DNA of 64,000 bases from Pyrinomonadaceae bacterium MAG19_C2-C3 (lineage in GTDB: Bacteria; Acidobacteriota; Blastocatellia; Pyrinomonadales; Pyrinomonadaceae). The notes under the pieces were generated by a model, which was not told the origin of the DNA, made no database searches, and worked only from the letters and a program-made list of their open reading frames with translations. The stretch is from positions 62,001-126,000 of the forward strand of contig JANDLT010000003.1 of the NCBI GenBank assembly GCA_024330265.1, in the 5' to 3' direction. This document shows, piece after piece, positions 36,622-45,374 of the stretch. Position 1 is the first letter of the stretch. The number at the start of each line of letters is the position of its first letter. Both the position numbers and the translations under genes were made by a program.

Positions 36622-38721
36622 GTGATGCCGACGCGATTCGATGCGCGGAGCATCTGTTATCGTTCGCCTCATGCGTCAAAGCCTGTAAGACTAACCCGTG
36701 TGCGACGGCAAATCAAACGCGGGTGTTTCCGTCGTCGCGTGCGCTCGCCGCTAGACAGTGGCGCAAGCTTCCAAGTATTTTCGTTGGCTTCCGCATCACG
36801 CACGACATTCTCATCACGAAAGTTAAGCGCACCAGTTTTGTCTTCATCATCCACATCGTCAACGCCACGCAAAGTCATCAACGCCGCTCCGGTCACAACC
36901 GCGAGCATCGCCCCTGAAAAGTTCGCCAATCCGATTTTCGCCGCTCATCGTCCGGTCAATCCCCGTGTCGTCTTCGTCTTGTTGGCGTGCTTCATCATCT
37001 CCGGCTTCGGCTTGCGGGCTTACGATTTGAGTGCCGAAGGTTTGAGCGAAGACGAATTGAACAAGTTGCAAGCCGTCGCCGACTATCGTCAATTCGGTTT
37101 GAGTTCCGCCAACGCCGAACATCCGATGTTGATGAAAGCCATTCAAACGGTGAGCGTGGTGCTGTCCGAAAAATGGAACGAAGCCGTCACCGGACAGGAT
37201 GAAAACTTGAGTGCTTCGCCCGTCGCCGCGATGCAGGAAACCGCGCAACGCCGCCGCGAAAATTTAAGTGACGCGAGTTTAAGCCGTGATGATTTTCAGC
37301 CTTTGAATCAAAGCACCACGAACGCCGGAAGCACGTTTCTCATCGCACCCGAAACCGCGCTTCGTCTGCCCGCCGCGTTGTTCGGTGCGCTCACGGCTCT
37401 GCTCATCTTCCTGTTCACGCGCGAACTGTTCGGCACGCCCGTCGCCCTTCTCGCCGCCGCGATGTGGGCGTTCGACCCGACCGCCATCGGGCTTAACCGC
37501 ATCGCCAAAGAAGACACGTTTTTTATCTTCTTTTTTATCCTCGCCAGCTTCTTTTTCACACGCGCCCAGACACGCGCCGAACGCGACGGCGCACCGTTCA
37601 ACCGTTGGCTATATTTAACCGCCGCCGCTTTCGGGATGATGATTGCCGCGAAATACTACCCGCATTTCATGGGCATCATCGGTGCTTATTACTACATGTT
37701 TTTGGGCTTGCCGACCACGCGCCTGCACGTCGGCAAAATGCGCTGGCTGATGTTCTTCGTCGTTATCGGCGTCGCGTTTGTGCTGTGCAACTTGACGATT
37801 CTGTTGCCCGCGACGTGGCGCGAGATGCTGGCATTCGCCTCTGAAAAACGCATCGCCCATGACTCGACCGAATACATCGGCACTCTCTATCCGAACCGTA
37901 TGAGCCTCTGGTTGCGCGGCGTTCCGGTGTCGTTTTTCTACATCTTTCTTTTAACCAAAACCACGCTTCCGATGCTCGCCGCGTTCTTCGCCGGACTCAC
38001 GCAAGTCGTGCGAAGGCGCGCGGGCGACGGACGCTTATTTTTACTTTTCTGGCTGCTCATAGGCTTCCTGCCGTTCACCCTCTTGGGCGGCAAATTCACA
38101 CGTTATTACACACTCGTCCTGCCTCTCATACACATTGTCGCCGCCATCGGCGCGCGTTGGTTCGGCGCGCTTCTCGCACGCGGCATCTCATCTTTCTTCG
38201 CATCTTTCAAAACATCTTCAACCCTCGCGCCCCGCCTCGCACACGGCATCATCGCCCTTATCATCATCGCTTCATTGACCGTCACATCGTTCGCCGTGAT
38301 GCCGTACTACCGTCTTTATAACAACGCACTCGGCGGCGGCATGGTACGCGCCGGAGAACTGTTCCCGCACGATGATTTTTACGACGCGAGTATGCGCGAC
38401 GCGGTGTACACCATCGCCCGCGACGCCGCCCCGAACGCACGCATTGCATCTGAATCGCCCCGCCTTTTTCTACACTACGCCGCCCTCGCCGGACGCGCAG
38501 ACTTGCAAGCCGTCTCACTCTCCGACCCAAACGCCCTCGCCGCTCTACAACCGTATGATTACGTCATCATCGCACGCGGACGACGTTACCGCAGCAACGA
38601 CTTCATCACGCAAACCCTGCCCGCCCAATCACAACCCGCGTTTCGCTTATCACTTGCCGCGACTCCCTCAATTCAAATCTTCAAACTCGACCCCGCATCC
38701 TTCGCCATCATCCGTCAATAA
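36622..38721 (+). CDS. GT39/ArnT-like polyprenyl-phosphate-sugar glycosyltransferase (start uncertain)
   Basis: A multi-pass membrane glycosyltransferase of the PMT/ArnT superfamily. The first transmembrane helix (VVFVLLACFIISGFGLRAYDL) is followed by the periplasmic loop with acidic residues (LSEDELNKL) and a HPMLMK segment equivalent to the HPPLG motif. About ten more helices and a C-terminal soluble tail follow. The first roughly 110 residues before helix 1 are low-complexity and not conserved. GTG/ATG at 36622-36625 lies only 22 bp from the divergent GT2 start, so the true start may be one of the TTG codons near 36784 or 36835. The GT2 and GT39 pair probably act in sequence: lipid-linked sugar synthesis, then transfer. 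Confidence 0.8.
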   Translation: MMPTRFDARSICYRSPHASKPVRLTRVRRQIKRGCFRRRVRSPLDSGASFQVFSLASASRTTFSSRKLSAPVLSSSSTSSTPRKVINAAPVTTASIAPEKFANPIFAAHRPVNPRVVFVLLACFIISGFGLRAYDLSAEGLSEDELNKLQAVADYRQFGLSSANAEHPMLMKAIQTVSVVLSEKWNEAVTGQDENLSASPVAAMQETAQRRRENLSDASLSRDDFQPLNQSTTNAGSTFLIAPETALRLPAALFGALTALLIFLFTRELFGTPVALLAAAMWAFDPTAIGLNRIAKEDTFFIFFFILASFFFTRAQTRAERDGAPFNRWLYLTAAAFGMMIAAKYYPHFMGIIGAYYYMFLGLPTTRLHVGKMRWLMFFVVIGVAFVLCNLTILLPATWREMLAFASEKRIAHDSTEYIGTLYPNRMSLWLRGVPVSFFYIFLLTKTTLPMLAAFFAGLTQVVRRRAGDGRLFLLFWLLIGFLPFTLLGGKFTRYYTLVLPLIHIVAAIGARWFGALLARGISSFFASFKTSSTLAPRLAHGIIALIIIASLTVTSFAVMPYYRLYNNALGGGMVRAGELFPHDDFYDASMRDAVYTIARDAAPNARIASESPRLFLHYAALAGRADLQAVSLSDPNALAALQPYDYVIIARGRRYRSNDFITQTLPAQSQPAFRLSLAATPSIQIFKLDPASFAIIRQ

Positions 38722-38725
38722 AAAC

Positions 38726-38755
38726 AGGCACAAAGATTTCAAAACCTCTGTGCCT
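38726..38755. repeat. Short hairpin followed by CTCTGCGTC-type nonamer units
   Basis: AGGCACA (38726-38732) pairs with TGTGCCT (38749-38755). The sequence to about 38785 continues with 9-nt units CTTCGCGTC, CTCTGCGTC, TTTGCGG, nearly the same as the sequence that encodes the N-terminus of the NUDIX protein near 42410. It lies between the convergent GT39 and crotonase genes. Confidence 0.6.
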
Positions 38756-38795
38756 TCCTTCGCGTCCTCTGCGTCTTTGCGGTTAAATCGTTCGC

Positions 38796-39566
38796 TCACT
38801 TCTTACTCAAAAAGCCCTCAACCCCTTTCCGACAATCCTCCGTAAATCGTGCCACCGCGTTCGTATCCACACCCGCCCGCACACTCTCATCAAAACTCAT
38901 CCCGTCAATCCCGTACAACAAACGCTTCGTCAACATCACCGCCGAACGGCTCACCTTTTGAAATCCCGCGACGTACTTCTCAACTTCTATCTCAAAACTT
39001 TCATCATCGAAAACATGATTGACCAACCCGATGCGCTCCGCTTCCACCGCATCAATTTCACCGCCTAAAACCAACAACTCGAATGCCCGCTTCTCTGAAA
39101 CATTCCTTCGCACAATCGCCGCGACCATCGCCGGAACAAAACCAATCTTCACCTCTGGATAACCGAACCGCCCCGAACGCGCCGCCAACACCACATCGCA
39201 CGCCGTCGCCAACCCGCACCCGCCTGCCAACGCCCTCCCCTGCACACACGCCACCACAGGCACACGCACACGCCTTATCATTTGAAACAACTCGCCCAAA
39301 CTTTGCGCGTCTTCCAGATTTTCTATGATGTCGCCCGCCACGATTTTACGAAGCGCGGACAAATCTGCTCCCGAACAAAAGTCCTTCCCCGCCCCCGTTA
39401 GAACACACACCCGCACGCTTTCGTCTTCATCAACCCGCCGCAAAGCATCTTTCAAGCCCGCGATGACTTCATCATTCAAAGCATTCCGCTTGTCGGGACG
39501 ATTCAACGTGACGCGCCCGATGCCGTCCTTCACCTCACACAACACGACTTGATTTTCATTCATCAA
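38796..39566 (-). CDS. Enoyl-CoA hydratase/isomerase family protein (crotonase fold)
   Basis: A 256-aa crotonase-fold enzyme. CoA-binding and oxyanion-hole motifs are present: RVTLNRPDKRNALND, GAGKDFCSGADLSAL and GRALAGGCGLATACD, then YPEVKIGFVPAMV. The Glu that acts as one of the two hydratase bases (GGCEL in canonical enzymes) is Gly118; the second, Glu138, is kept. The protein may therefore be an isomerase or a methylglutaconyl-CoA-type hydratase rather than a standard enoyl-CoA hydratase. It overlaps the methyltransferase gene by 4 bp and is the last gene of the catabolic cluster that includes AtuA and the acyl-CoA carboxylase. Confidence 0.85.
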   Translation of the reverse strand: MMNENQVVLCEVKDGIGRVTLNRPDKRNALNDEVIAGLKDALRRVDEDESVRVCVLTGAGKDFCSGADLSALRKIVAGDIIENLEDAQSLGELFQMIRRVRVPVVACVQGRALAGGCGLATACDVVLAARSGRFGYPEVKIGFVPAMVAAIVRRNVSEKRAFELLVLGGEIDAVEAERIGLVNHVFDDESFEIEVEKYVAGFQKVSRSAVMLTKRLLYGIDGMSFDESVRAGVDTNAVARFTEDCRKGVEGFLSKK

Positions 39567-40342
39567 TCAACTCCGCCTACATGCTTTAATCGTCCGTAGT
39601 ACATTCGCGTCTCGTAAATCATTTCAACCCGATTATCAACCGCGTGACGCGCGTAAATCTCATCCAAACGCCGCATCATCTCATCATGCTTCGCCTCGCC
39701 CGCTTGCGGCGCGAACGAACTCGAAAGCAACCTGCCGCGCAAGCCTTCATAATTCAAAATCTGCCGGTTATCAAGCGTCTCAAGCCTGTAATTTCCCGCA
39801 CCATAAAACTTCATCAAACTCGCCGCGTCGTCCCAACTCTTTCTTACTTGCAAATAGTCCACCCCATACTCAATCAATAACTCATCGTACTCGCGCAAAA
39901 ACTCCGTCTTGTCTGTCAACAAATAATTCCACACCATCACCGCCCACCCGTCAGGCTTTAAGATGCGCGTTAATTCCACTCTCGCTCGCTCGACATCGAA
40001 CCAGTGAAAAGCTTGTCCCGCGACGATGTAATCAACGCTCTCACGCTCAAGCGTCGTCGCTTCCGCCGAACCCTTTATGCTGTGAAATCCGTCGTACTTT
40101 GCCAGAACTTCTTCCGCCGCACGGCGCATCTCATCGTTCGGTTCAACCGCGAACACACGATTTCCATTCTCCAAAAACGCCCGTGTCAGAATCCCCGTTC
40201 CCGCTCCGATGTCGGCAACGATGCTTGAAGAATTAAGTGCCAACTCATCACGCAAAAACGCCACCAACTCGCGCGGATAATCCGGGCGATGCTTGATGTA
40301 GTTCGCCACGCGCGTTGAAAATCTCTCTTTTGAATCAATCAT
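39563..40342 (-). CDS. Class I SAM-dependent methyltransferase
   Basis: A 259-aa methyltransferase. The N-terminus RFSTRVANYIKHRPDYP is followed by motif I SIVADIGAGTGILTRAFLE, an acidic loop AVEPNDEMRRAAEEVL, and the post-II region YIVAGQAFHWFDVERARVE, typical of the Methyltransf_11 family. The substrate is unknown. The ATG at 40342 is chosen; a frame open to 40396 would add 18 residues encoded by the right side of the flanking repeat. It overlaps the crotonase gene by 4 bp. Confidence 0.85.
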   Translation of the reverse strand: MIDSKERFSTRVANYIKHRPDYPRELVAFLRDELALNSSSIVADIGAGTGILTRAFLENGNRVFAVEPNDEMRRAAEEVLAKYDGFHSIKGSAEATTLERESVDYIVAGQAFHWFDVERARVELTRILKPDGWAVMVWNYLLTDKTEFLREYDELLIEYGVDYLQVRKSWDDAASLMKFYGAGNYRLETLDNRQILNYEGLRGRLLSSSFAPQAGEAKHDEMMRRLDEIYARHAVDNRVEMIYETRMYYGRLKHVGGVD

Positions 40343-40353
40343 GTTTATAAACG

Positions 40354-40436
40354 GTTCAAGGTTCAAAGTTCGATGTTCAAAGTTAAAGAGCGGCAATCTG
40401 CTTTCAACATTAAACCTTGAACTTTGAACCTTGAAC
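40354..40436. repeat. Heptad inverted repeat (GGTTCAA/AGTTCAA units)
   Basis: Core arms of 18 nt are exact complements (40354-40371, 40419-40436); the arms extend about 14 nt inward with mismatches. The unit is GTTCAAG/GTTCAAA repeated at 7-nt intervals. It lies between the hydrolase and methyltransferase genes, 10 bp from each coding end. Confidence 0.92.
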
Positions 40437-40446
40437 TTCCGTCTTG

Positions 40447-41337
40447 CTACGAATTAACAAAACTCAACATCGCTTCGTTGACTTCGCGTGCGGCTTCCTG
40501 TTGCACCCAATGCCCGGCGGTGGCGATGCGAAGTTCCTTGTACGGCGCGTCAATCACGCTGCCCACGTCGCGCACGGTTTCCGGTGCAATCGCAAAATCG
40601 CGCTCGCCGTAAATGAACAACGTCGGGACTCTGATGCGACTCTGATTTGTCTCACCGCCGTTTTGATTGAACAACGATTTCAGATTCGCGCGGTAGTAAT
40701 TTATCGCGCACGTCATCGCGCCTTCGTGCCGGAAAGCGTTTTTATAAAACTCTATGTCGCGCTCACTAATCGCATCGCGCCGCCACGCGGTGCGTTTGTA
40801 CATGCGTTCGAGTTGGGCGAAATCAGACCTCCCCAACCACCATTCAGGCACGCGCGGAAGCTGAAAGAAAAGCATGTACCAGCTTTTCAAAGCCTGCTCG
40901 AAACTCATGTTCTTCCGCCACACGCCGAGCGGCGGAACTTGCATCGCCACCAACTTTTCAACGTAAGCCGGATACTTCGCCGCCAACGCCCACGCGATAG
41001 CCGCCCCCCAATCATGCCCGACGATAATCGCCTTGTCCCGATTGAAATAATGAACCAGACCCGTCACATCATCAATCAGATTATCAATCTTATAAGCCGC
41101 AACTTCTTTCGGCTTATCGCTCAAGTTATATCCGCGCAGGTCAGGGGCGACGACGGTAAAACCATCACCGAAAATTCCCAGCTGATGCCGCCACGAATAC
41201 CAACATTCGGGAAACCCGTGCAGCAAAATCACGAGACGTTCACCCGTCCCGTGTTGCGCGTAATGAAGTCGCACCGCCCCGACTTGCGCGTAATCGAAAC
41301 GAATCGAAGCGTCTAATGTGTAAGTGTTTGTGTTCAT
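40447..41337 (-). CDS. Alpha/beta hydrolase, epoxide-hydrolase-like
   Basis: A 296-aa hydrolase. The oxyanion motif HGFPE (40-44), nucleophile Asp109 in VGHDWGAAIAW, acid Asp247 in YGERDFAI, and base His276 in AGHWVQQE form the epoxide hydrolase/haloalkane dehalogenase type triad. The cap region has several Tyr residues. The aspartate nucleophile with HGFPE favours a soluble epoxide hydrolase, but the substrate is unknown. It is part of the minus-strand catabolic cluster and is flanked by repeats on both sides. Confidence 0.87.
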   Translation of the reverse strand: MNTNTYTLDASIRFDYAQVGAVRLHYAQHGTGERLVILLHGFPECWYSWRHQLGIFGDGFTVVAPDLRGYNLSDKPKEVAAYKIDNLIDDVTGLVHYFNRDKAIIVGHDWGAAIAWALAAKYPAYVEKLVAMQVPPLGVWRKNMSFEQALKSWYMLFFQLPRVPEWWLGRSDFAQLERMYKRTAWRRDAISERDIEFYKNAFRHEGAMTCAINYYRANLKSLFNQNGGETNQSRIRVPTLFIYGERDFAIAPETVRDVGSVIDAPYKELRIATAGHWVQQEAAREVNEAMLSFVNS

Positions 41338-41344
41338 CGGAGAA

Positions 41345-41455
41345 ATTGAATCATTGTTTCATCGGGTCATTGATTCCTTTGCCGAACCCGTTCACAAGTT
41401 GTGAAAATTGATTGCCATAAATTAAGCCGATGAATCAATGACTCAATGATTCAAT
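41345..41455. repeat. Octad-period inverted repeat (ATTGAATC units)
   Basis: Outer arms ATTGAATCATTG (41345-41356) and CAATGATTCAAT (41444-41455) are exact. Inside are further 8-nt units (ATCGGGTC, ATTGATTC / GATGAATC, AATGACTC) in shifted register. The right arm contains the last codons of the AtuA-like small protein. Confidence 0.85.
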
Positions 41456-41785
41456 CATCTTCGCTTCCTCATCGCTCAACTCAATCTCCATTCGCAGAAG
41501 CGCGGTTGAAAAAGTTTTCCCCTGCGCGTCGGTCATCAAACTAAGCGTGCCGCCGCCGCCGAGAGATTCGTGCAAAAGGAAATTAAGCGCGTGCAGATTC
41601 GGCAGTTCAAAGCGTTCGACCGCGCCCTTGACCATCAGGTCGAAATGAGTTTTGACGCGCTCCGCCGTGACTTCGCGTTTGATGATTTCATAAATCTCCG
41701 GCGTGAATGCCAAGAGTCCGACGTTTGCCGTGTCGCCTTTATCACCGCTTCGCGCGTGCGCGAGTTCTGTTAATTGAATACGCAT
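41435..41785 (-). CDS. AtuA-like small protein (AtuA C-terminal ferredoxin-fold domain)
   Basis: A 116-aa protein corresponding to the C-terminal domain that is fused to AtuA in some bacteria: ELAHARSGDKGDTANVGLLA, then KREVTAERVKTHFDLMVKG and NFLLHESLGGGGTLSLMTDAQGK in halves. Together with AtuA (42460-43830) it probably forms the two-part enzyme of the terpene-utilisation/DUF1446 family, whose exact reaction is not established. The last codons (MIESLSH) are encoded within a repeat arm, so the C-terminus may have been remodelled by that element. A NUDIX gene separates the two partners. Confidence 0.88.
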   Translation of the reverse strand: MRIQLTELAHARSGDKGDTANVGLLAFTPEIYEIIKREVTAERVKTHFDLMVKGAVERFELPNLHALNFLLHESLGGGGTLSLMTDAQGKTFSTALLRMEIELSDEEAKMIESLSH

Positions 41786-41808
41786 GATTCCAATCTCGAA
41801 TCTTCAAA

Positions 41809-42450
41809 TCAATTTACTTCCCGTTCGTATAAACCGAGCAAGTGAAACGCGACGACGACCAGCGAATGTGTGATGACGCCTTCACGAATCAACCCGCCGA
41901 CATCCCTCAAAGGCACAAGTCGCACGGTTGTATGTTCGCTCGAATCTTGATGTATGAAGGTTTTATCTTTGTCACTTAATCGCACATCGCGCGCTAAAAA
42001 AGTGTGAATCGAATTGTTCTCAATCGCCGGATTCGGATGCGTGCTTCCCAAGTTGACGACATTATCTCCGGCATAATTCGTTTCTTCCAACAACTCGCGC
42101 AATGCCGCATCACGCGGTGATTCGCCCGCATCAACCATCCCGCCCGGAATCTCCAACGTCACACGCCCGATGCCGTGCCGGTACTGTTCAATCATCACGA
42201 CCCCGTTGTTCACCGTGATGGGAATCACATTTACCCAATCGGGACATTCCAACACATAAAATTGACCCGCTCGATTATCCAGCCTGTGAAGGCTCGTATC
42301 GCGCCGCACTTGAAACACGCGACAATCCGCGACGCTCTCGCGCTTCACGACTTCCCACGCGGGCGTATCTTCGCCAAGCCGCTCACGCGCAAAAAACCTC
42401 TGCGCTTCCTTTGCGTCCTCTGCGTCTCTGCGGTCAATCTTTTCGCTCAT
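41809..42450 (-). CDS. NUDIX hydrolase (ADP-ribose pyrophosphatase-like), N-terminus from a repeat
   Basis: A 213-aa NUDIX enzyme of the ADP-ribose/GDP-mannose pyrophosphatase type. The Nudix box is GGMVDAGESPRDAALRELLE followed by ETNYAGD, with the REL-EE core intact. The N-terminal residues SEKIDRRDAEDAKEAQRFF are encoded by CTCTGCGTC-type 9-nt repeat units like those at 38750, and are probably not part of the ancestral protein. No better internal Met exists before the conserved QVRRDTSLHRL region, apart from alternative codons. It lies between AtuA and its small partner. Confidence 0.88.
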   Translation of the reverse strand: MSEKIDRRDAEDAKEAQRFFARERLGEDTPAWEVVKRESVADCRVFQVRRDTSLHRLDNRAGQFYVLECPDWVNVIPITVNNGVVMIEQYRHGIGRVTLEIPGGMVDAGESPRDAALRELLEETNYAGDNVVNLGSTHPNPAIENNSIHTFLARDVRLSDKDKTFIHQDSSEHTTVRLVPLRDVGGLIREGVITHSLVVVAFHLLGLYEREVN

Positions 42451-42459
42451 TTACAAACA

Positions 42460-43830
42460 TCAAACTTCCAAAATCTCGATGCTCGTTTCAATCTCCGTCT
42501 TAGGTATCAACGCCGGAAAGAACGCGACGATTTCCTCGACCTTCGGACGCCCGCCCGCGAAACCCGTCACGCCCGGCGGACCCGTCAGAATCAACGGCGC
42601 AATCTCTTTCGTAAATCGCTCGACCGCTTTCCTGTCTTGTCCACGCACGCCGACACGCAACTGCACTTCCGGCAAATTCGCCGGAGGCTCGCCCGCGAGA
42701 TGACCATGTAAAGCGTTCGCACCGACGAACTCGGTATGAATCAAATCGAACTTCAAACCTAGCCTCTCCAATCGTCCGCGCAAAATCTTATCCGCCGCTT
42801 TCGCTTTCTCGAACGCATCGGGATACGAATAAACAAGCGTCCCGACGGCTTTATACCCGGCGGAATAACTTATCGAAACTTTATAAAAGTCGGTTGCCTC
42901 TTTACCCTTGATGCCAAACACACGGACACGATTTTCGCCCGCATCCTCGACATTGATGCTCGTAAAATCCGCGACGCAATCCGGCGTGATGTAATTAAAC
43001 GGGTCGCCCATCTCATACACAAGTTGCTCTTTCACGGTCTGAAGCGACACACACCCGCCCGTGTTCTCATGCTTCGTCACGATGAAACTTCCATCGCTTT
43101 GGGCTTCGACAATCGGAAACCCGACATCGGTTAGATCGGGAATCTCATTCCATTTGTAAAGGCAATTTCCGCCCGATGCCTGCGCCCCGCACTCTATGAT
43201 GTGACCCGCAATCGTCCCCGCCGCGAGTAAATTCCAATCATCATTCCGCCATCCGAACTCATGCATCAATGGCGCGAGCGTCAAGCCCGTATCCGTCGCA
43301 CGCCCCGTAACCACGACATCCGCGCCCTTATCCAACGCTTCGACCAAAGCCGTCGCGCCGATATAAACATTCGCGCTTTGAACCTTATCGCGCACCGTCG
43401 CCAACAACTCGCCCGTATCCATATTGCGAAACTCGATGCCGCGCCGCAAAAATTCATCGAGACGCGGCATGATGTCGTCGCCCGTCACGATTCCGATTTT
43501 TAGTTTCCCACTCAAACCCAAATCGCGCGCCGCATCACGCACGGCTTCCGCGCAACCCTTAGGATTCACCCCGCCCGCGTTCGAGGTGACACGGATTTTC
43601 TTCTCCACGCAGTCCGGCAAAATCTCGCGCATCAAACTCACGAAGTCGCGCGCATAACCCGCATTCGCATCACGCGCCCGCTGCTTCTGCATAATTGACA
43701 TCGTGACTTCCGCCAAGTAGTCGAGCATCAAATAATCAATCTGCCCGCCCTTGACTTGCCGCACCGGAGCGTCCAACAAATCACCCCAAAAACCTTGTCC
43801 ACTGGCAACGCGAATCGTTTGTTTCATCAT
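42460..43830 (-). CDS. AtuA-family protein (acyclic terpene utilisation, DUF1446)
   Basis: A 456-aa protein matching the AtuA large domain: [16 protein letters not shown] at the start, [83 protein letters not shown] and YVGD-type [13 protein letters not shown]. In Pseudomonas, atuA belongs to citronellol/geraniol breakdown. Its chemistry is not settled. The gene overlaps brnA by 4 bp, an odd coupling between a metabolic gene and an antitoxin, and lies downstream of the carboxylase gene with three toxin-antitoxin modules in between. Confidence 0.9.
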   Translation of the reverse strand: MMKQTIRVASGQGFWGDLLDAPVRQVKGGQIDYLMLDYLAEVTMSIMQKQRARDANAGYARDFVSLMREILPDCVEKKIRVTSNAGGVNPKGCAEAVRDAARDLGLSGKLKIGIVTGDDIMPRLDEFLRRGIEFRNMDTGELLATVRDKVQSANVYIGATALVEALDKGADVVVTGRATDTGLTLAPLMHEFGWRNDDWNLLAAGTIAGHIIECGAQASGGNCLYKWNEIPDLTDVGFPIVEAQSDGSFIVTKHENTGGCVSLQTVKEQLVYEMGDPFNYITPDCVADFTSINVEDAGENRVRVFGIKGKEATDFYKVSISYSAGYKAVGTLVYSYPDAFEKAKAADKILRGRLERLGLKFDLIHTEFVGANALHGHLAGEPPANLPEVQLRVGVRGQDRKAVERFTKEIAPLILTGPPGVTGFAGGRPKVEEIVAFFPALIPKTEIETSIEILEV

Positions 43831-44054
43831 GTACTTTTCGTTTCCTCAATCAATGTACGCAAAGCACTATTGACCGCTACGGCGTCAGGGAATCTCGCGC
43901 GCAAATCATCATCAATCTCAACCACAAGTTTTGCCGCTCGACGCTCCAACCTGCGCCGCTCGCGTTCATGCCCTCGCATAACGACGGTCAATTTCGTTAA
44001 ATCATATTCGTCGCGCAAATCATCATCCATCTCGTTATAAATCATCTTGCTCAT
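43827..44054 (-). CDS. brnA: BrnA-like antitoxin
   Basis: A 75-aa predicted antitoxin from the ATG at 44054 ([13 protein letters not shown]). The C-terminal part ([28 protein letters not shown]) resembles a ribbon-helix-helix DNA-binding domain. The preceding charged section is expected to wrap the toxin. It overlaps the brnT 3' end by 20 bp, and its own stop overlaps the atuA start by 4 bp. The BrnA protein normally neutralises BrnT and represses the operon. Confidence 0.75.
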   Translation of the reverse strand: MSKMIYNEMDDDLRDEYDLTKLTVVMRGHERERRRLERRAAKLVVEIDDDLRARFPDAVAVNSALRTLIEETKST

Positions 44055-44313
44055 ATCTGGTTCTTTCTCGCGGTGTTGTTTCCCGTGCGCTGATAATGCG
44101 TGTTGTTGCTCCGCGTTCGGTATAAGAAACAATTAACAGCCGATGCGTGTCCGACATTCCGATGATAAGAAAGCGGGCTTCGTCTTGCGAGTGTTCGGGA
44201 TCGGCGAAAGCGATAAAAAAAGAATCTTCAAAAACCCTTGTCGCTTCGTTAAATGTAACGCCGTGCTTGGCTAAGTTCGATGCCGCCTTTTCATCATTCC
44301 ACTCAAACAGCAT
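44035..44313 (-). CDS. brnT: BrnT-family ribonuclease toxin
   Basis: A 92-aa protein with the full BrnT pattern: [77 protein letters not shown]. BrnT is a RelE-like RNase toxin of type II modules. It precedes and overlaps brnA. Third toxin-antitoxin unit in a row on this strand. Confidence 0.92.
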   Translation of the reverse strand: MLFEWNDEKAASNLAKHGVTFNEATRVFEDSFFIAFADPEHSQDEARFLIIGMSDTHRLLIVSYTERGATTRIISARETTPRERTRYEQDDL

Positions 44314-44322
44314 ACGCCCCCT

Positions 44323-44724
44323 TTACCAAATCGTGACCACATTGCTCGCCCTAATCTTTCCGTCTCTTGTGACGAGCGGCACACTTAAATGTAAAGCTGT
44401 TGCCGCGATAATGCGGTCGGGCATGTCGGGAACGTCGGCGCGCATCACGCGGCTCAAGGTTTGTGCAATCGGTATATCAATTGAGACGGCGATTATCCCG
44501 CTACTGCTTTGCGTCAAGGCGTTTTCCAACCGTTGTAGTGCGATGTTTGACAATCTGTTTTTCTCAACAAGGTACGTTACTTCGATTAGCGAAATTGCTG
44601 AAACATAAATCGCGTTTCCGCCGTTAGTCGCGTTGTTCATCGCAGTTTGCGCGGCAACCGACAGTAAGGGCGAATTGAGCAAGTACCAGACGACCGAGTG
44701 CGTATCGGCAACCACCGCGCTCAT
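44323..44724 (-). CDS. PIN-domain toxin (VapC-like), copy 1
   Basis: A 133-aa PIN-domain RNase. The four acidic residues of the metal site are present: Asp7 (VVADTH), Glu48 (SLIEVTYLVEK), Asp103 (MPDRIIAATAL) and Asp121 (LVTRDGKI). It is paralogous to the toxin at 44976-45374, sharing VTRDGKI-ASNVVTIW at the C-terminus. Its start overlaps the antitoxin stop by 4 bp. RNA cleavage is expected; the target is not known. Confidence 0.92.
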   Translation of the reverse strand: MSAVVADTHSVVWYLLNSPLLSVAAQTAMNNATNGGNAIYVSAISLIEVTYLVEKNRLSNIALQRLENALTQSSSGIIAVSIDIPIAQTLSRVMRADVPDMPDRIIAATALHLSVPLVTRDGKIRASNVVTIW

Positions 44725-44960
44725 AAAATATCCTCATGCGGAAAGTTGCTCCACATCTCACGCCGCGCTTCGTCTATATCTTCAGCCGTAACCTCAAGCC
44801 CTAAGTCAGCCCACAATCCACGCAGACTTCGACGCGGGATTTTGTTTTGAGATTCGCTTTTCTGTGCAATAAACTCCACAAAATCTAAAACCTCTTGCTG
44901 CTTGTCATATGGCAGCGAACCCATCTTGGACATTGCTTCTTCAACGAGATTTGTTGACAT
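44721..44960 (-). CDS. VapB-like antitoxin (DUF2281-type), copy 1
   Basis: A 79-aa predicted antitoxin: MSTNLVEEAMSKMGSLPYDK, QQEVLDFVEFIAQK, and a C-terminal RRSLRGLWADLGLEVTAEDI segment. The final DEARREMWSNFPHEDI helix is likely the toxin-binding part. The ATG at 44960 is chosen with AGAGG 7 nt upstream. It is paralogous to the antitoxin at 45371-45607. It overlaps its toxin gene by 4 bp. Confidence 0.85.
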   Translation of the reverse strand: MSTNLVEEAMSKMGSLPYDKQQEVLDFVEFIAQKSESQNKIPRRSLRGLWADLGLEVTAEDIDEARREMWSNFPHEDIL

Positions 44961-44975
44961 AAGAACACCTCTCAC

Positions 44976-45374
44976 TTACCAAATCGTGACCACATTGCTT
45001 GCCTTAATCTTTCCGTCACGTGTGACAAGCGGCAAACCTAAATGTAAAGCCGTCGCCGCGATGATGCGGTCGGGCATGTCGGGAACTGCGGCGCGCGATA
45101 TACGCTCAAGCGCATCGGCAACTTCACGGTCAACCGGAATTAGTGTAAAAGACGTTGCCGCGTCATCAAGCGAATCGCGTATGCCTTGCAATACTTCAGC
45201 GGCAACTCTGCCTTTCTCAACCAGATAACAAAGCTCAACCAACGTGATTGCCGAAATAAAAATCTCGCCATTGGCATCGGCTTCATCAAGCGCGTGGGTC
45301 GCGGTTGCCGACAATCTGTGCGGTTCACTACGAAACCATACGGCGGCGTGCGTATCGGCGACAATGCTGCTCAT
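44976..45374 (-). CDS. PIN-domain toxin (VapC-like), copy 2
   Basis: A 132-aa PIN-domain RNase with Asp7, Glu47, Asp102 and Asp120 in the same motifs as copy 1. The C-terminal third is nearly identical to copy 1 and the N-terminal two thirds have diverged, which points to an old tandem duplication with local conversion or constraint at the 3' end. Overlaps its antitoxin gene by 4 bp. Confidence 0.92.
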   Translation of the reverse strand: MSSIVADTHAAVWFRSEPHRLSATATHALDEADANGEIFISAITLVELCYLVEKGRVAAEVLQGIRDSLDDAATSFTLIPVDREVADALERISRAAVPDMPDRIIAATALHLGLPLVTRDGKIKASNVVTIW

